Assembly (NCBI RefSeq): GCF_000175615.1
Contig: NZ_ACVO01000015.1
Location: 186,001-250,000 of the forward strand
Reading direction: 5' to 3'
From: Rothia mucilaginosa ATCC 25296
GTDB lineage: Bacteria > Actinomycetota > Actinomycetes > Actinomycetales > Micrococcaceae
Length of the DNA: 64,000 bases
Notes under the pieces: model-generated
What the model saw: only the letters and a program-made list of their open reading frames with translations
Database searches by the model: none
What the model was told of the DNA's origin: nothing
Position numbers and translations under genes: made by a program
Shown here: one piece after another, positions 27,757 through 35,825 of the stretch
Position numbering within the stretch: position 1 is the first letter of the stretch
Layout: each line of letters opens with the position of its first letter

Positions 27757-27796
27757 GTGAAGATTCAAAACACAGCGTGAAGATTCAAGACATTGC
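27757..27796. repeat. Two 20-nt imperfect tandem repeats
   Basis: GTGAAGATTCAA begins both units (27757 and 27777); 17 of 20 positions match. They lie between the rplA terminator and the TehA-family gene, in its promoter region. The rest of 27739-27970 shows no gene. Confidence 0.5.
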
Positions 27797-27970
27797 GCGA
27801 CCGGAATCGGTTAAAGTACGTCACGGACTTCCAGCTTGTATAGGCTTAAAACATAGAATGATTTTCTGGTCCCTGGTTCCTATGGTGTTGCCCATGCCCC
27901 GGCACCGTCGAAACACATATTGGGGCTGCGTGCCCCCATCCTGCCCTACAACTATGAGAGGTAAAACCTA

Positions 27971-28945
27971 ATGCCTTCTTCCCTTCAGAGCGAGCAGAGC
28001 GCCCGTCGCGGTCTCAGCGTGCCGGTCAATTATTTTGCGGTGGCGCTGGGTACCGGTGCTTTGGGTGCTGCCTGGCGTACCGGCGCGTCGAAGGGAATGG
28101 CACCTGATTGGGTGGGGGAGAGCATCTTGGCTTTTAACGCTGTGGTGTGGCTGCTCCTTGTGGGGTTTTTGGTTCATTCGGTGGTGAAGTACCGTGCGTG
28201 GGTGCGTAGTTTTTGGGAGCATCCGGCGCGTACCTGCTTCTTTTCGCTGATTCCGGCGACGACGGCGCAGGTTGGTGCGGCTCTCTACCCGTATGCTGAG
28301 GTTCCGGCTCTGACTTTGGTGGTGCTGGGAGCTGTAGGTCAGTTGTATTTTGCGTCTCATCGTATTGCCGGTACGTGGCGTGGTGGGTATGTGCCTGAGG
28401 CTGCCTCGCCGGTGCTGTATCTGCCGACTGTGGCGACAAATTTTGCGACCGCTACGGCGATGGGTTTTGTGGGGTGGCACGATATGGCGATGCTCTTCTT
28501 CGGTGCGGGTCTGATTTCGTGGTTCAGTATCGAGGCCGCGATTCTGAGCCGCCTGCGCACCCTGACTCCGCTACCTCAGGGGGAGCGCGGCATTATTGGT
28601 ATTCAGATGGCACCGCCTTTTGTGGGTGGTAATGCGTACCTGGCGGCTAATGGCGGTACGGTGGACTGGTTCTTCCTGGTGCTGACCGGTTATGGCATTC
28701 TGCAGCTGTTCTTCTTGATGCGTTTGCTCCCGTGGACTCTTGAGGGTGGTTTCTCGATGAGCATGTGGGGTTTCTCGTTCGGTATGGCTTCCATGGCGGC
28801 GAGCGGTATTCGCTTGGCGGCTGCTGGCTCGCTGGGGTTGGTGGGTCCTGCGCTAACGGTGGCGGGTACGGCTTTCCTCATTTTCCTGTGGGTGGGTACG
28901 TTGCATCTGGGGCTGAAGGGGCGTTTGCTGGTACGACCGAGCTAG
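27971..28945 (+). CDS. TehA/SLAC1-family (TDT) membrane transporter
   Basis: A 324-residue membrane protein with about ten hydrophobic helices, matching the tellurite-resistance/dicarboxylate transporter family. Family features are an N-terminal VPVNYFAVALGTGALGAAW, an internal PVLYLPTVATNFATATAMGFVGW and a C-terminal MWGFSFGMASMAASGIRLA, each helix starting near a Pro or Gly kink. Relatives conduct anions, export sulfite, or confer tellurite resistance; the substrate here is unknown. It sits between rplA and rplJ, separated from both by terminators, together with an ABC ATPase. The ATG follows AGAGGTAAAACCTA. Confidence 0.85.
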   Translation: MPSSLQSEQSARRGLSVPVNYFAVALGTGALGAAWRTGASKGMAPDWVGESILAFNAVVWLLLVGFLVHSVVKYRAWVRSFWEHPARTCFFSLIPATTAQVGAALYPYAEVPALTLVVLGAVGQLYFASHRIAGTWRGGYVPEAASPVLYLPTVATNFATATAMGFVGWHDMAMLFFGAGLISWFSIEAAILSRLRTLTPLPQGERGIIGIQMAPPFVGGNAYLAANGGTVDWFFLVLTGYGILQLFFLMRLLPWTLEGGFSMSMWGFSFGMASMAASGIRLAAAGSLGLVGPALTVAGTAFLIFLWVGTLHLGLKGRLLVRPS

Positions 28946-29034
28946 GGCGCTCACATGAGACTCTGGTGCGAGGCTCGCGCGCTGTTTTATGACGGTGCTT
29001 ATCTTCTGCGCCCGTGCCGGGCACAAGTTTCGGC

Positions 29035-29046
29035 GATAATGGGGGA
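29035..29046 (+). promoter_or_regulatory. Candidate -10 box for leaderless ABC ATPase mRNA
   Basis: GATAAT (29035-29040) is followed by six bases (GGGGGA) and the ATG. The G-run could alternatively act as a very close ribosome site. Confidence 0.4.
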
Positions 29047-30189
29047 ATGACTTCTGCATCCTACTCTTCTGCCGCGGCGGAGCCTTTTGAAGGCCTGCGT
29101 ATTCGAGGTGTCGCTAAGACCTTTGGCACCGATACGACGGTTCTGAACGAGATTGACCTGGATGTGCACCCCGGCGAGTTGATTTCTCTGGTTGGTTCTT
29201 CGGGCACGGGTAAGTCGACCCTGCTGCGTATTATTGCCGGTCTGGAGGAGCCGAGCGCCGGTCGGGTGACCTACGCCGGTCAGCCTCTGGAACGCGGCTC
29301 GGTGGGTGTGGTGTTTCAGCGCCCTATTCTGTACCCGCATCTGAGTGTGAAGGATAATATTCTGTTCCCGACGCGGTTGGGTGCGTTCTCCGGCGCGGTC
29401 GATATGGACTACTACCGTGAGCTGCTGGAGGCTTTGAAGCTTGAGGGGCTGGAGTCCCGTAAGCCTTCGCAATTGTCGGGTGGCCAGGCTCAGCGTGTGG
29501 GTATTGCGCGTGCTTTGATTCGTCGTGCTCCGGTGGTTCTTTTTGATGAGCCGCTGGCGAGTGTGGATGAGGAGATGAGCGCGAGTATCCGTGCGGATAT
29601 TGTGCGTCTGCACGAGCGCTACGGTTTTACCGGCCTGTACGTGACTCACGATCAGAATGAGGCGCTCATGCTGGGGCAGCGTGTGGCGGTCATGGATGCC
29701 GGTTACCTGGTGCAGGTGGATACTCCGGAGCGGTTGCTGGCGCATCCGCATACTCTGCAGGTGGCGAAGCTTTTGGCGGCGCCGGCGCTGAATCTTTTGG
29801 CTCTTGAGGATTCGGAGTCGCTTCCTGCCGGGTGCGAGTTGGCGATTCGTGCGACCGCTTTGTGCCCCGTGGCGGCAGACGCTGCTCATGCTCTGCCGGT
29901 GCAGGTGCTCGGCAGTCGCCATCTGGTGGGTGGCATGCTGTACCGCGCGCGTCTGTTGGAGGCGGTGTCCCTGCCTCTGGAATCTCGGCGGGCTTCGGCG
30001 GATTCTGAGCTGAGCACCCGAACGCGTGCCGGTCAGGAGCTTGAGTTCTTTATCTCGGATGCGCAGGGTGCCACCTTGAGCGGCACCTCCCCGAACAGTA
30101 TTTTCCTGAGTGCGGGGGAGCGGGTGCACCTGGGGGTGGCGGCGGAGCGCTGCTTCTTGTTCTCAGGCGGAAAGCGCTTTTACCTCTAA
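29047..30189 (+). CDS. ABC transporter ATP-binding protein (MalK/UgpC-like, orphan)
   Basis: A 380-residue ATPase: Walker A VGSSGTGKSTLLR near residue 52, Q-loop VVFQRPILYPHLSV near 92, signature LSGGQAQRVGIARAL near 148, Walker B VVLFDEPLASVDEE near 170, and switch His in YVTHDQNEALMLG near 203. A C-terminal ~140-residue TOBE-like region follows, the layout of CUT1 sugar-importer ATPases such as MsiK. No permease or binding protein lies next to it, so it may energise importers encoded elsewhere. It is not clearly ModC-like. Starting at the internal ATG avoids an unsupported 11-codon extension. Confidence 0.85.
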   Translation: MTSASYSSAAAEPFEGLRIRGVAKTFGTDTTVLNEIDLDVHPGELISLVGSSGTGKSTLLRIIAGLEEPSAGRVTYAGQPLERGSVGVVFQRPILYPHLSVKDNILFPTRLGAFSGAVDMDYYRELLEALKLEGLESRKPSQLSGGQAQRVGIARALIRRAPVVLFDEPLASVDEEMSASIRADIVRLHERYGFTGLYVTHDQNEALMLGQRVAVMDAGYLVQVDTPERLLAHPHTLQVAKLLAAPALNLLALEDSESLPAGCELAIRATALCPVAADAAHALPVQVLGSRHLVGGMLYRARLLEAVSLPLESRRASADSELSTRTRAGQELEFFISDAQGATLSGTSPNSIFLSAGERVHLGVAAERCFLFSGGKRFYL

Positions 30190-30260
30190 AACGCATCTTT
30201 GTTGACTTGTGGCTGGGGAGAAAGCGGGGGGGGGGTAATCGGCTTAAGGAGGGGCTTTAA

Positions 30261-30289
30261 GTGATTAATCCCGCTTAATCACGTTTTTA
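30261..30289 (+). terminator. Inverted repeat and T tract after the ABC gene
   Basis: GTGATTAA and TTAATCAC pair perfectly around TCCCGC, followed by GTTTTT. Probably the ABC gene terminator; the AT-rich palindrome could also be an operator just upstream of the rplJ promoter. Confidence 0.6.
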
Positions 30290-30291
30290 AC

Positions 30292-30581
30292 TTGCGACTC
30301 GGGCTTTAACCTGAGATGATGAATGAACCAAAGACCGCCGGTCTAGAACTATGTCCTTTATCGCCACCTCGATGGAGACGAAGAACAGAGTTCTGATAAG
30401 AGCAGATTTCACTAGAAATCGCCGCCCGCGTAGGTAACTCGAAGTGAATAGCCGTCGCCCTCATGCAGGGTTCCGTCTATCGTGCCTCGTACGCCTACGC
30501 GTCGGGGCATTTTTTATTGCTTGCAATAAATGCTTCGAGGCTCTACCGGCGACCTTACAAGAATCGGAAGAAGGAACTACC
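30292..30581 (+). promoter_or_regulatory. rplJL promoter and L10 leader with internal terminator
   Basis: TTGCGA (30292), 17 bases and GATGAT (30315) form a candidate promoter, giving a leader of ~255 bases. Near its end lies an intrinsic-terminator structure: TGCCTCG/CGGGGCA (30483-30509) enclosing ACGC/GCGT with loop CTAC, followed by TTTTTT (30510-30515). rplJ starts 66 bases later. In Bacillus, L10 binds its leader and controls a terminator; a similar attenuation is likely here. G10 at 30226-30235 lies just upstream of this region. Confidence 0.65.
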
Positions 30582-31112
30582 ATGGCGACTCAGGAAAAGA
30601 TCGCTGCAGTATCCGAGCTGAAGGAACTCTTCGAAGCTTCGAACGCAGTCATCCTGACCGAATACCGCGGTCTCACTGTTGCACAGCTCAAGGAGCTGCG
30701 CCGCGCACTCGGTGCAGAGACCGAATACGCCGTGGTGAAGAACACGCTGGCTGCTATCGCAGCTAAGGAAGCTGGCATCGACGCATTCGAAGGCCACCTC
30801 CAGGGTCCCTCCGCACTGGCATTCATCAAGGGCGACCTGATTGATGCTGCTAAGGGCCTGCGTGACTTTGCCAAGGCTAACCCCCAGCTGATCGTGAAGA
30901 ACGGTTACTACGAAGGTGCCGCTCTGACCGAGGACGACGTCAAGCGCTACGCTGACCTGGAATCCCGCGAGGTTCTGCTGTCCAAGGTTGCAGGTGGTGC
31001 AAAGGCTACCATCGCACGCATCGCACAGGTTGTGGACGCACTGCGCGTCAAGCTGGAGGAGCAGGAAGGCGCAGCTCCCGCTGCAGCCGAGGAGGCTTCG
31101 GAAGAGGCATAA
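30582..31112 (+). CDS. rplJ: 50S ribosomal protein L10
   Basis: L10 anchors the L7/L12 dimers to the ribosome stalk. Conserved elements are KIAAVSELKELFEASNAVILTEYRGLTVAQLKELR near the N-terminus, EYAVVKNTLAAIAAKEAG near residues 45-62, and the C-terminal L12-binding helix IARIAQVVDALRVKLEEQEG. 176 residues with an acidic Ala/Glu tail. The ATG follows AGAAGGAA. Upstream in-frame codons fall inside the leader structure and are rejected. rplL follows after 156 bases. Confidence 0.97.
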   Translation: MATQEKIAAVSELKELFEASNAVILTEYRGLTVAQLKELRRALGAETEYAVVKNTLAAIAAKEAGIDAFEGHLQGPSALAFIKGDLIDAAKGLRDFAKANPQLIVKNGYYEGAALTEDDVKRYADLESREVLLSKVAGGAKATIARIAQVVDALRVKLEEQEGAAPAAAEEASEEA

Positions 31113-31268
31113 GCCCCTTTCGTGCTACTGCACCAGCGCTGAGATACTCAGCAGCGTGAACGCGAATAGCGTGTAACGCACCCTAAATTTGACCGACCCT
31201 TTCGGGGTAGGTACTGAAGATTTACACCGCGGGCGTCAGCCCGCACCAGATAGTGAAGGAGCCAAACA

Positions 31269-31643
31269 ATGGCTAAGCTGTCCATCGAAGAACTCATTGC
31301 AGCATTCAAGGAACTGTCCCTCGTTGAGGTTTCCGAGTTCGTCAAGGCATTCGAGGAAGAGTTCGACGTCACCGCAGCTGCTCCCGTTGCAGTTGTAGCA
31401 GGCGGCGCAGCAGGCGAGGCTGCTGAAGAGAAGTCCGAGTTCGACGTTGTCCTGGAGTCCGCTGGCGACAAGAAGATCGCAGTGATCAAGGAAGTTCGTG
31501 CCCTGACCTCCCTCGGCCTGAAGGAAGCAAAGGACCTGGTTGACAGCGCTCCCAAGGCTCTGCTCGAGGGCGTTTCCAAGGAAGACGCTGAGAAGGCTAA
31601 GGAGCAGCTCGAGGCTGCTGGCGCAACCATCACCCTCAAGTAA
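31269..31643 (+). CDS. rplL: 50S ribosomal protein L7/L12
   Basis: L12 is the multicopy stalk protein that recruits translational GTPases. N-terminal dimerisation helices ([28 protein letters not shown]), an Ala/Val/Gly-rich hinge, and the C-terminal domain [39 protein letters not shown] are complete in 124 residues. AAGGAG precedes the ATG. In most bacteria rpoB follows directly; here it lies about 31 kb away. Confidence 0.98.
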   Translation: MAKLSIEELIAAFKELSLVEVSEFVKAFEEEFDVTAAAPVAVVAGGAAGEAAEEKSEFDVVLESAGDKKIAVIKEVRALTSLGLKEAKDLVDSAPKALLEGVSKEDAEKAKEQLEAAGATITLK

Positions 31644-31665
31644 TCGACTTCTTCTCGATTCTTAC

Positions 31666-31756
31666 GCGGGCGGTGCATCCATCGGATGTGCCGCCTCGCG
31701 GCATTTAACGGCCCCGAACCCGCCCGGTATGAAGACTGGGGAGGTTCAGGGCTTTG
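31666..31756 (+). terminator. Hairpins past rplL
   Basis: Two adjacent stems: GGCGGTGCATCC/GGATGTGCCGCC (within 31666-31699, extended by GCG/CGC) and GCCC-GAACC/GGTTC-GGGC (31711-31751) followed by TTTG. Together they probably end the rplJL transcript; neither has a strong T tract. Confidence 0.6.
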
Positions 31757-31841
31757 CCGTGTCCGCTCTTTTCTCCTGTAGCAAACGGGGTATGCGCTAC
31801 ATATTCGGCAGGTGGCGGTATAAGCCGCTGTGACCACCCTG

Positions 31842-31914
31842 TGCCCCGGGTGAGAGAGGCTGAGAGCACTGTGGTGCCACTCTCCTAGAGCCCGGCAACG
31901 GGGCAGAGGTGCCG
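31842..31914 (+). ncRNA. Candidate pseudoknotted cis-regulatory RNA upstream of scrB
   Basis: Three helices can be drawn by eye. P1: TGCCCCG (31842-31848) with CGGGGCA (31899-31905). P2, inside P1: GGCT/AGCC, then GAGAG/CTCTC, then CAC/GTG with loop TGTG (31858-31892). P3: CGGCA (31893-31897) with TGCCG (31910-31914), whose loop contains the 3' strand of P1, giving an H-type pseudoknot. A -10-like TATAAG (31819-31824) would place the transcript start near 31831, so the element forms the start of the scrB mRNA, 52 bases before the ATG. Short stretches (AGAGAGGCTGAG, GCCCGGCAAC, AGGTGCC) recall the SAM-box core, but other hallmarks are missing. The ligand, if any, is unknown. Confidence 0.5.
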
Positions 31915-31965
31915 TATGATGGGATGAGACAACCCAGACATTCCTTTGCACGAAAGCGGATAGAC

Positions 31966-33507
31966 ATGAGCGAGCAGAAGAAAAAGAAGAAGAGCGCAAC
32001 CGAGCGACCCGCCCGCGACTTGGCGGCTGAAGCACAGCAGGTCCTGGACGCTTTCGGTGCCGGTGTTCGTGAAGACCGCGATTACCCGGCTCTACACCTG
32101 GCGCCTCCCGTGGGCCGTCTGAATGACCCGAACGGCCTGGTCTTCGATGGTAAGCGTTATCACGCCTTCTACCAGTACTCGCCCCTGCACCCGGAGCGTA
32201 TGGTCTACTGGCGTCATGCGGTGAGCGAGGACCTGACCCACTGGACCGATGAGGGTACCGCGCTGGTTCCCGATAGCCGCTACGACTCGCACGGCTGCTA
32301 CTCCGGCTCCGGTATTAAGGTTCCCGGCGGTTTCGAGTTCTTCTACACCGGTAACGTGAAGGACGAAAAGGGCAACCGCGAAACCTACCAGATTCTCGCA
32401 ACTGCGGGTGAGGACGCGAAGCCGACCCGTCAGCTGCCCCCGCTGATTTCCGGCCCCGCAAAGGGCTACACTGCACACTACCGCGATCCGCACGTCTTTG
32501 AGCGTAACGGCGAATGGTGGATGGTTATTGGTGCTCAGCGTGAGGACCTGACCGGTGCTGTGGTCGTGTACACCTCCAAGGACCGCCGCGAGTGGACCTT
32601 CCGCGGCGAGCTGGGCATCAAGGACAAGACCCTCAAGGGCACCTACATGTATGAGTGCCCCTCCCTGCTGAGCATGCGCGATGAGCTGACCGGCGAAATC
32701 CGCGACGTGCTGATTTTCAGCCCGCAGGGCATAGAGCCCCTCGGCGAGAAGTACAACAACATTTTCCAGAGCGGCTACATTGTCGGTTCGCTGGATAATG
32801 AGACCCTCAAGTTCACCGTGGAGACCCCCTTCACCGAGCTGGATGCAGGTTTCGAGTTCTACGCTCCGCAGACCATCTCCGGTACCGGCCTGACTGCTGA
32901 CCCGAAGGCACCGCACACCGTGAGCGGCGATGCCCCGGTGATGATTGCGTGGCTGGGTAACGCAGCCCAGGACGACCTGCCCTCGTGGAGTCACCGCTGG
33001 GTGCACATGTTCACCTACCCGCGTGAGCTGCACCTGCGTAACGGCAAGATTTTCCAGCGTCCGGTTCCGCAGCTGAATGACGCGATGGAGATGAAGCCTC
33101 TGTACCGTGAGGAGGAGAAGGGCAAGCTCGTAGAGCTGAAGAACGCCCTGACCTTCCGTCTGCGCGGCCGCGTGAACGTCTCTGATGAGAGCGTGAAGCT
33201 GAAGATTAAGGACACTCACGGCGTGGCTCTGAGCATTGTGCTGGATAAGGACTTTGTGCAGATGGACCGTGGCGGTACCCGCTACACCGAGGGTGGTAGC
33301 CTGCGCCGCCGTACCCTGAAGCGTTCGAAGATTCGCGAGTTTGATCTGCTGGTGGATGGCTCGGCTACCGAACTGTACGTGGGCGGCAAGTTGGTCGCGT
33401 CCATGGGTGCTGAGGTCATGACCGCTCGTACCTTCTTCAAGGGCGATAAGCGCCGTGTCCGCCTGACTGGTGGCGAGGTGTTGTCCCTAGAGTACGGCCG
33501 CCTCTAA
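31966..33507 (+). CDS. scrB: Sucrose-6-phosphate hydrolase (glycoside hydrolase family 32)
   Basis: This GH32 enzyme hydrolyses sucrose-6-phosphate, delivered by the PTS encoded next, to glucose-6-phosphate and fructose. The five-bladed catalytic domain shows GRLNDPNGLVF (nucleophile Asp, near residue 51), the FYQYSPL motif, YSGSGI, the transition-state-stabilising RDPHVF near 174, and the acid/base Glu in MYECPSLL near 228. A C-terminal beta-sandwich follows. 513 residues. A lysine-rich MSEQKKKKK N-terminus is odd for the family. There is no signal peptide, so it acts in the cytoplasm. The ribosome site is weak, and the mRNA begins with a candidate structured element. Confidence 0.93.
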   Translation: MSEQKKKKKSATERPARDLAAEAQQVLDAFGAGVREDRDYPALHLAPPVGRLNDPNGLVFDGKRYHAFYQYSPLHPERMVYWRHAVSEDLTHWTDEGTALVPDSRYDSHGCYSGSGIKVPGGFEFFYTGNVKDEKGNRETYQILATAGEDAKPTRQLPPLISGPAKGYTAHYRDPHVFERNGEWWMVIGAQREDLTGAVVVYTSKDRREWTFRGELGIKDKTLKGTYMYECPSLLSMRDELTGEIRDVLIFSPQGIEPLGEKYNNIFQSGYIVGSLDNETLKFTVETPFTELDAGFEFYAPQTISGTGLTADPKAPHTVSGDAPVMIAWLGNAAQDDLPSWSHRWVHMFTYPRELHLRNGKIFQRPVPQLNDAMEMKPLYREEEKGKLVELKNALTFRLRGRVNVSDESVKLKIKDTHGVALSIVLDKDFVQMDRGGTRYTEGGSLRRRTLKRSKIREFDLLVDGSATELYVGGKLVASMGAEVMTARTFFKGDKRRVRLTGGEVLSLEYGRL

Positions 33508-33570
33508 GCCGTTTTCTAAGCGTTAGGAGCCGCCTGCACGGGTGGTTTCTGGTAATTTCTGAATATGTCT

Positions 33571-33610
33571 GAGGGCTCACTCTCCGTATGGAGGGTGGGC
33601 CCTCGCTTTT
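33571..33610 (+). terminator. Terminator of scrB
   Basis: A 15-bp stem with several G-T pairs (GAGGGCTCACTCTCC against GGAGGGTGGGCCCTC), loop GTAT, then GCTTTT. Confidence 0.85.
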
Positions 33611-33645
33611 AAGAACTTTCCCGTGATACCATGTTTTACATCTGA

Positions 33646-33665
33646 TATGTCAAACGTATGACATA
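33646..33665. promoter_or_regulatory. ScrR (LacI-type) operator upstream of scrA
   Basis: TATGTCA-AACGTA-TGACATA is a perfect 7-bp inverted repeat of LacI-family size. The same arms and spacing recur upstream of the LacI-type gene in this island (one mismatch), which strongly suggests both are sites for that regulator. It lies 84 bases before the scrA start, near a TTTACA -35-like hexamer. Confidence 0.75.
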
Positions 33666-33669
33666 CATA

Positions 33670-33693
33670 TGACATGCACACACAGACATGTCA
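33670..33693. promoter_or_regulatory. Second inverted repeat in the scrA leader
   Basis: TGACATG and CATGTCA are exact inverted copies separated by ten CA-rich bases. They share the TGACAT half-site of the adjacent operator, so this may be an auxiliary binding site with different spacing. Confidence 0.4.
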
Positions 33694-33749
33694 CCCCACC
33701 CCATTCACAAAGCATCATACGGTGGTGCTCCAAACAAAGGAGAGCGAGC

Positions 33750-35738
33750 GTGGACCACAAGTCAGTGGCACAGCGCGTGCTGAAGGACGTCGGTGGCGCC
33801 GGCAACATCGTTGCAGCCGCACACTGCGCAACCCGCCTTCGCCTCGTCCTGAAGAACCAGGACAAGGTCGACCAGGCAGCAATCGACAACGACGAAGACC
33901 TCAAGGGCAGCTTCCTCAACGCTGGCCAGTTCCAGATCATCGTCGGCCCCGGCGACGTCAACGAGGTCCACAAGCACCTCATCGCCGCTGGCGCGCCCGA
34001 GGCGTCTAAGGACGAGCTCAAGGAAATTGCCTCCAAGCAGGGCAACATTGTCTCCCGCTTCATCAAGACCATTGCTGACATCTTCGTGCCGCTCATCCCG
34101 GTGCTGGTCGGTGGCGGTATGCTGATGGCGCTCAATAGCCTCCTGACCTCTAAGGGTATTTTTGGCCCCCAGGCAGTTATTGAACTTTTCCCTGAGTGGG
34201 CTGACTTCGCGGATATCGTTAACCTGCTCTCCGCCGCTCCCTTCGCCTTCCTGCCCGTGCTGGTCGGCTTCTCCGCCACCAAGGTCTTCGGCGGTAACCC
34301 CTACCTGGGTATGACCATGGGTGCCGCAATGGTATCCCCGGCCCTGATGAATGGCTACAACGTCGCAGCATCCCTGGCAGGTGCTGAAGGCACCGACCCG
34401 ATGAAGTACTGGAACCTCTTCGGTTTGCAGGTTCAGCAGGCGGGCTACCAGGGTACCGTGCTGCCCATCATGCTGGTCGCATTTATCCTGTCCCACCTCG
34501 AGAAGTTCTTCCACAAGGTCCTCAAGGGAACCATCGACTTCATCTTCACCCCGACCCTCACCATCCTGATCACCGGCTTCCTGACCTTCCTGTTGGTTGG
34601 ACCCCCGATGTTCCAGCTGGGCACCTGGCTGGGTGAAAGCATCAACTGGCTCTACACCGTTGCCGGCCCGCTCGGCGGTCTGCTCTTCGGTACCTTCTAC
34701 GCATTCATCGTGATGACCGGTATGCACCAGGCATTCCCGCCCATCGAGATGAGCCTGTGGGCTACCGGTGGTTCCTTCATCTTCGTCGTTGCCTCCATGT
34801 CTAACGTGGCTCAGGGTGGTGCTGCAGCCGGTGTCGCACTGACCACCAAGAACAAGAAGATTAAGGGTATTGCTTCTGCAGCCGCACCCTCCGCGTTCCT
34901 GGGCATTACCGAGCCCGCAATGTTCGGTGTGAACCTGGCTCTGCGCTGGCCCTTCTACATTGCAATCGTTTCCGCGGGTATTGGTTCGATGGTTACCTCT
35001 ATTCTTGGAATTAAGGCGGGTAAGCTGGGCGCTGCTGGTTACCTTGGCTTCCCCTCGATTGAAGCAACCGTTGGTGCAGGTATCCCGGGCTTCTTGGGCT
35101 GCCTCGTCCTGACCACCGTCATCGCCTTCGTTGCCTCCTTCATCTGGGGTAAGAAGGTCGAGGCGGGCAACACTGAGGAAGCTGAGGCACCCGCTGCTGC
35201 GGCTCCCGTGGCAGCTGCCGCAGCCCCCTCTACTGCCGTAGCAGCTGAGGCTGGCGAGAGCGTCGAAATCGGCTCCCACATGGTCGGTTCCGTGGTTCTG
35301 CTGGCTGACGTCAAGGACCCCACCTTCTCCTCCGGCGCACTGGGTGCAGGCACTGCAGTGGAGCCCACCGAAGGTAAGCTCTACGCACCGGCTGACGGCA
35401 AGATTACCGTCGCATTCCCCACCGGCCACGCCTACGGTCTGCGCACCGAGGACGGCCTGGATCTGCTGATGCACATCGGCATGGACACCGTTGAGCTTGA
35501 CGGCAAGCACTTCGAGCCCAAGGTTGCTAAGGGGGACACCGTCAAGCGCGGCGACGTAATCGCTGAGTTCGATATTCCCGCGATTAAGGCTGCTGGCTAC
35601 CCGCTGGCAACCCCCATGGTGATCACCAACTCCAAGAAGGCAGCTGCTTCGGTTGAAGATGTCCAGGCTTCGGGCGCTTCTGTGACCAACGCGGATTCGC
35701 TCCTGAAGGTTGCACTGAAGGCAAAGGCTAACGCATAG
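33750..35738 (+). CDS. scrA: PTS sucrose-type transporter, EIIBCA fusion
   Basis: A 662-residue phosphotransferase transporter. EIIB comes first, with its phospho-Cys in AAAHCATRLRLVL near residue 27. EIIC follows (about 105-470, ten or so hydrophobic segments, including FVPLIPVLVGGGMLMALNSLL and GITEPAMFGVNLALRWP). An Ala/Pro-rich linker leads to EIIA, with the active His in DLLMHIGMDTVELDG near 577 and PADGKITVAF. It imports and phosphorylates a glucoside; sucrose is inferred from scrB next door, trehalose or another beta-fructoside being less likely. GTG start with AAAGGAGAG upstream. HPr and EI are not in the window. Confidence 0.92.
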   Translation: MDHKSVAQRVLKDVGGAGNIVAAAHCATRLRLVLKNQDKVDQAAIDNDEDLKGSFLNAGQFQIIVGPGDVNEVHKHLIAAGAPEASKDELKEIASKQGNIVSRFIKTIADIFVPLIPVLVGGGMLMALNSLLTSKGIFGPQAVIELFPEWADFADIVNLLSAAPFAFLPVLVGFSATKVFGGNPYLGMTMGAAMVSPALMNGYNVAASLAGAEGTDPMKYWNLFGLQVQQAGYQGTVLPIMLVAFILSHLEKFFHKVLKGTIDFIFTPTLTILITGFLTFLLVGPPMFQLGTWLGESINWLYTVAGPLGGLLFGTFYAFIVMTGMHQAFPPIEMSLWATGGSFIFVVASMSNVAQGGAAAGVALTTKNKKIKGIASAAAPSAFLGITEPAMFGVNLALRWPFYIAIVSAGIGSMVTSILGIKAGKLGAAGYLGFPSIEATVGAGIPGFLGCLVLTTVIAFVASFIWGKKVEAGNTEEAEAPAAAAPVAAAAAPSTAVAAEAGESVEIGSHMVGSVVLLADVKDPTFSSGALGAGTAVEPTEGKLYAPADGKITVAFPTGHAYGLRTEDGLDLLMHIGMDTVELDGKHFEPKVAKGDTVKRGDVIAEFDIPAIKAAGYPLATPMVITNSKKAAASVEDVQASGASVTNADSLLKVALKAKANA

Positions 35739-35777
35739 TCTGCACTCTTGATGAGTAGATAACCTCAACGTGATGTG

Positions 35778-35825
35778 CACCCCGTACCGCTCTCCCTAGA
35801 GTTGGTGCGGGGTGTTCAATTTTTC
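35778..35825 (+). terminator. Terminator of scrA
   Basis: CACCCCGTACC pairs with GGTGCGGGGTG (one wobble) around a 15-base loop, followed by TTCAATTTTT. Confidence 0.85.

Noticed and set aside
31842..31914. TPP riboswitch before scrB, suggested by GGCTGAGAG
   Set aside because: The second conserved half (ACCTGAT and the GTAGGGA end) is absent; the fold is a pseudoknot instead.
33762..35780. 672-codon open frame antisense to scrA
   Set aside because: His/Gln/Glu-rich shadow of a clear PTS gene.
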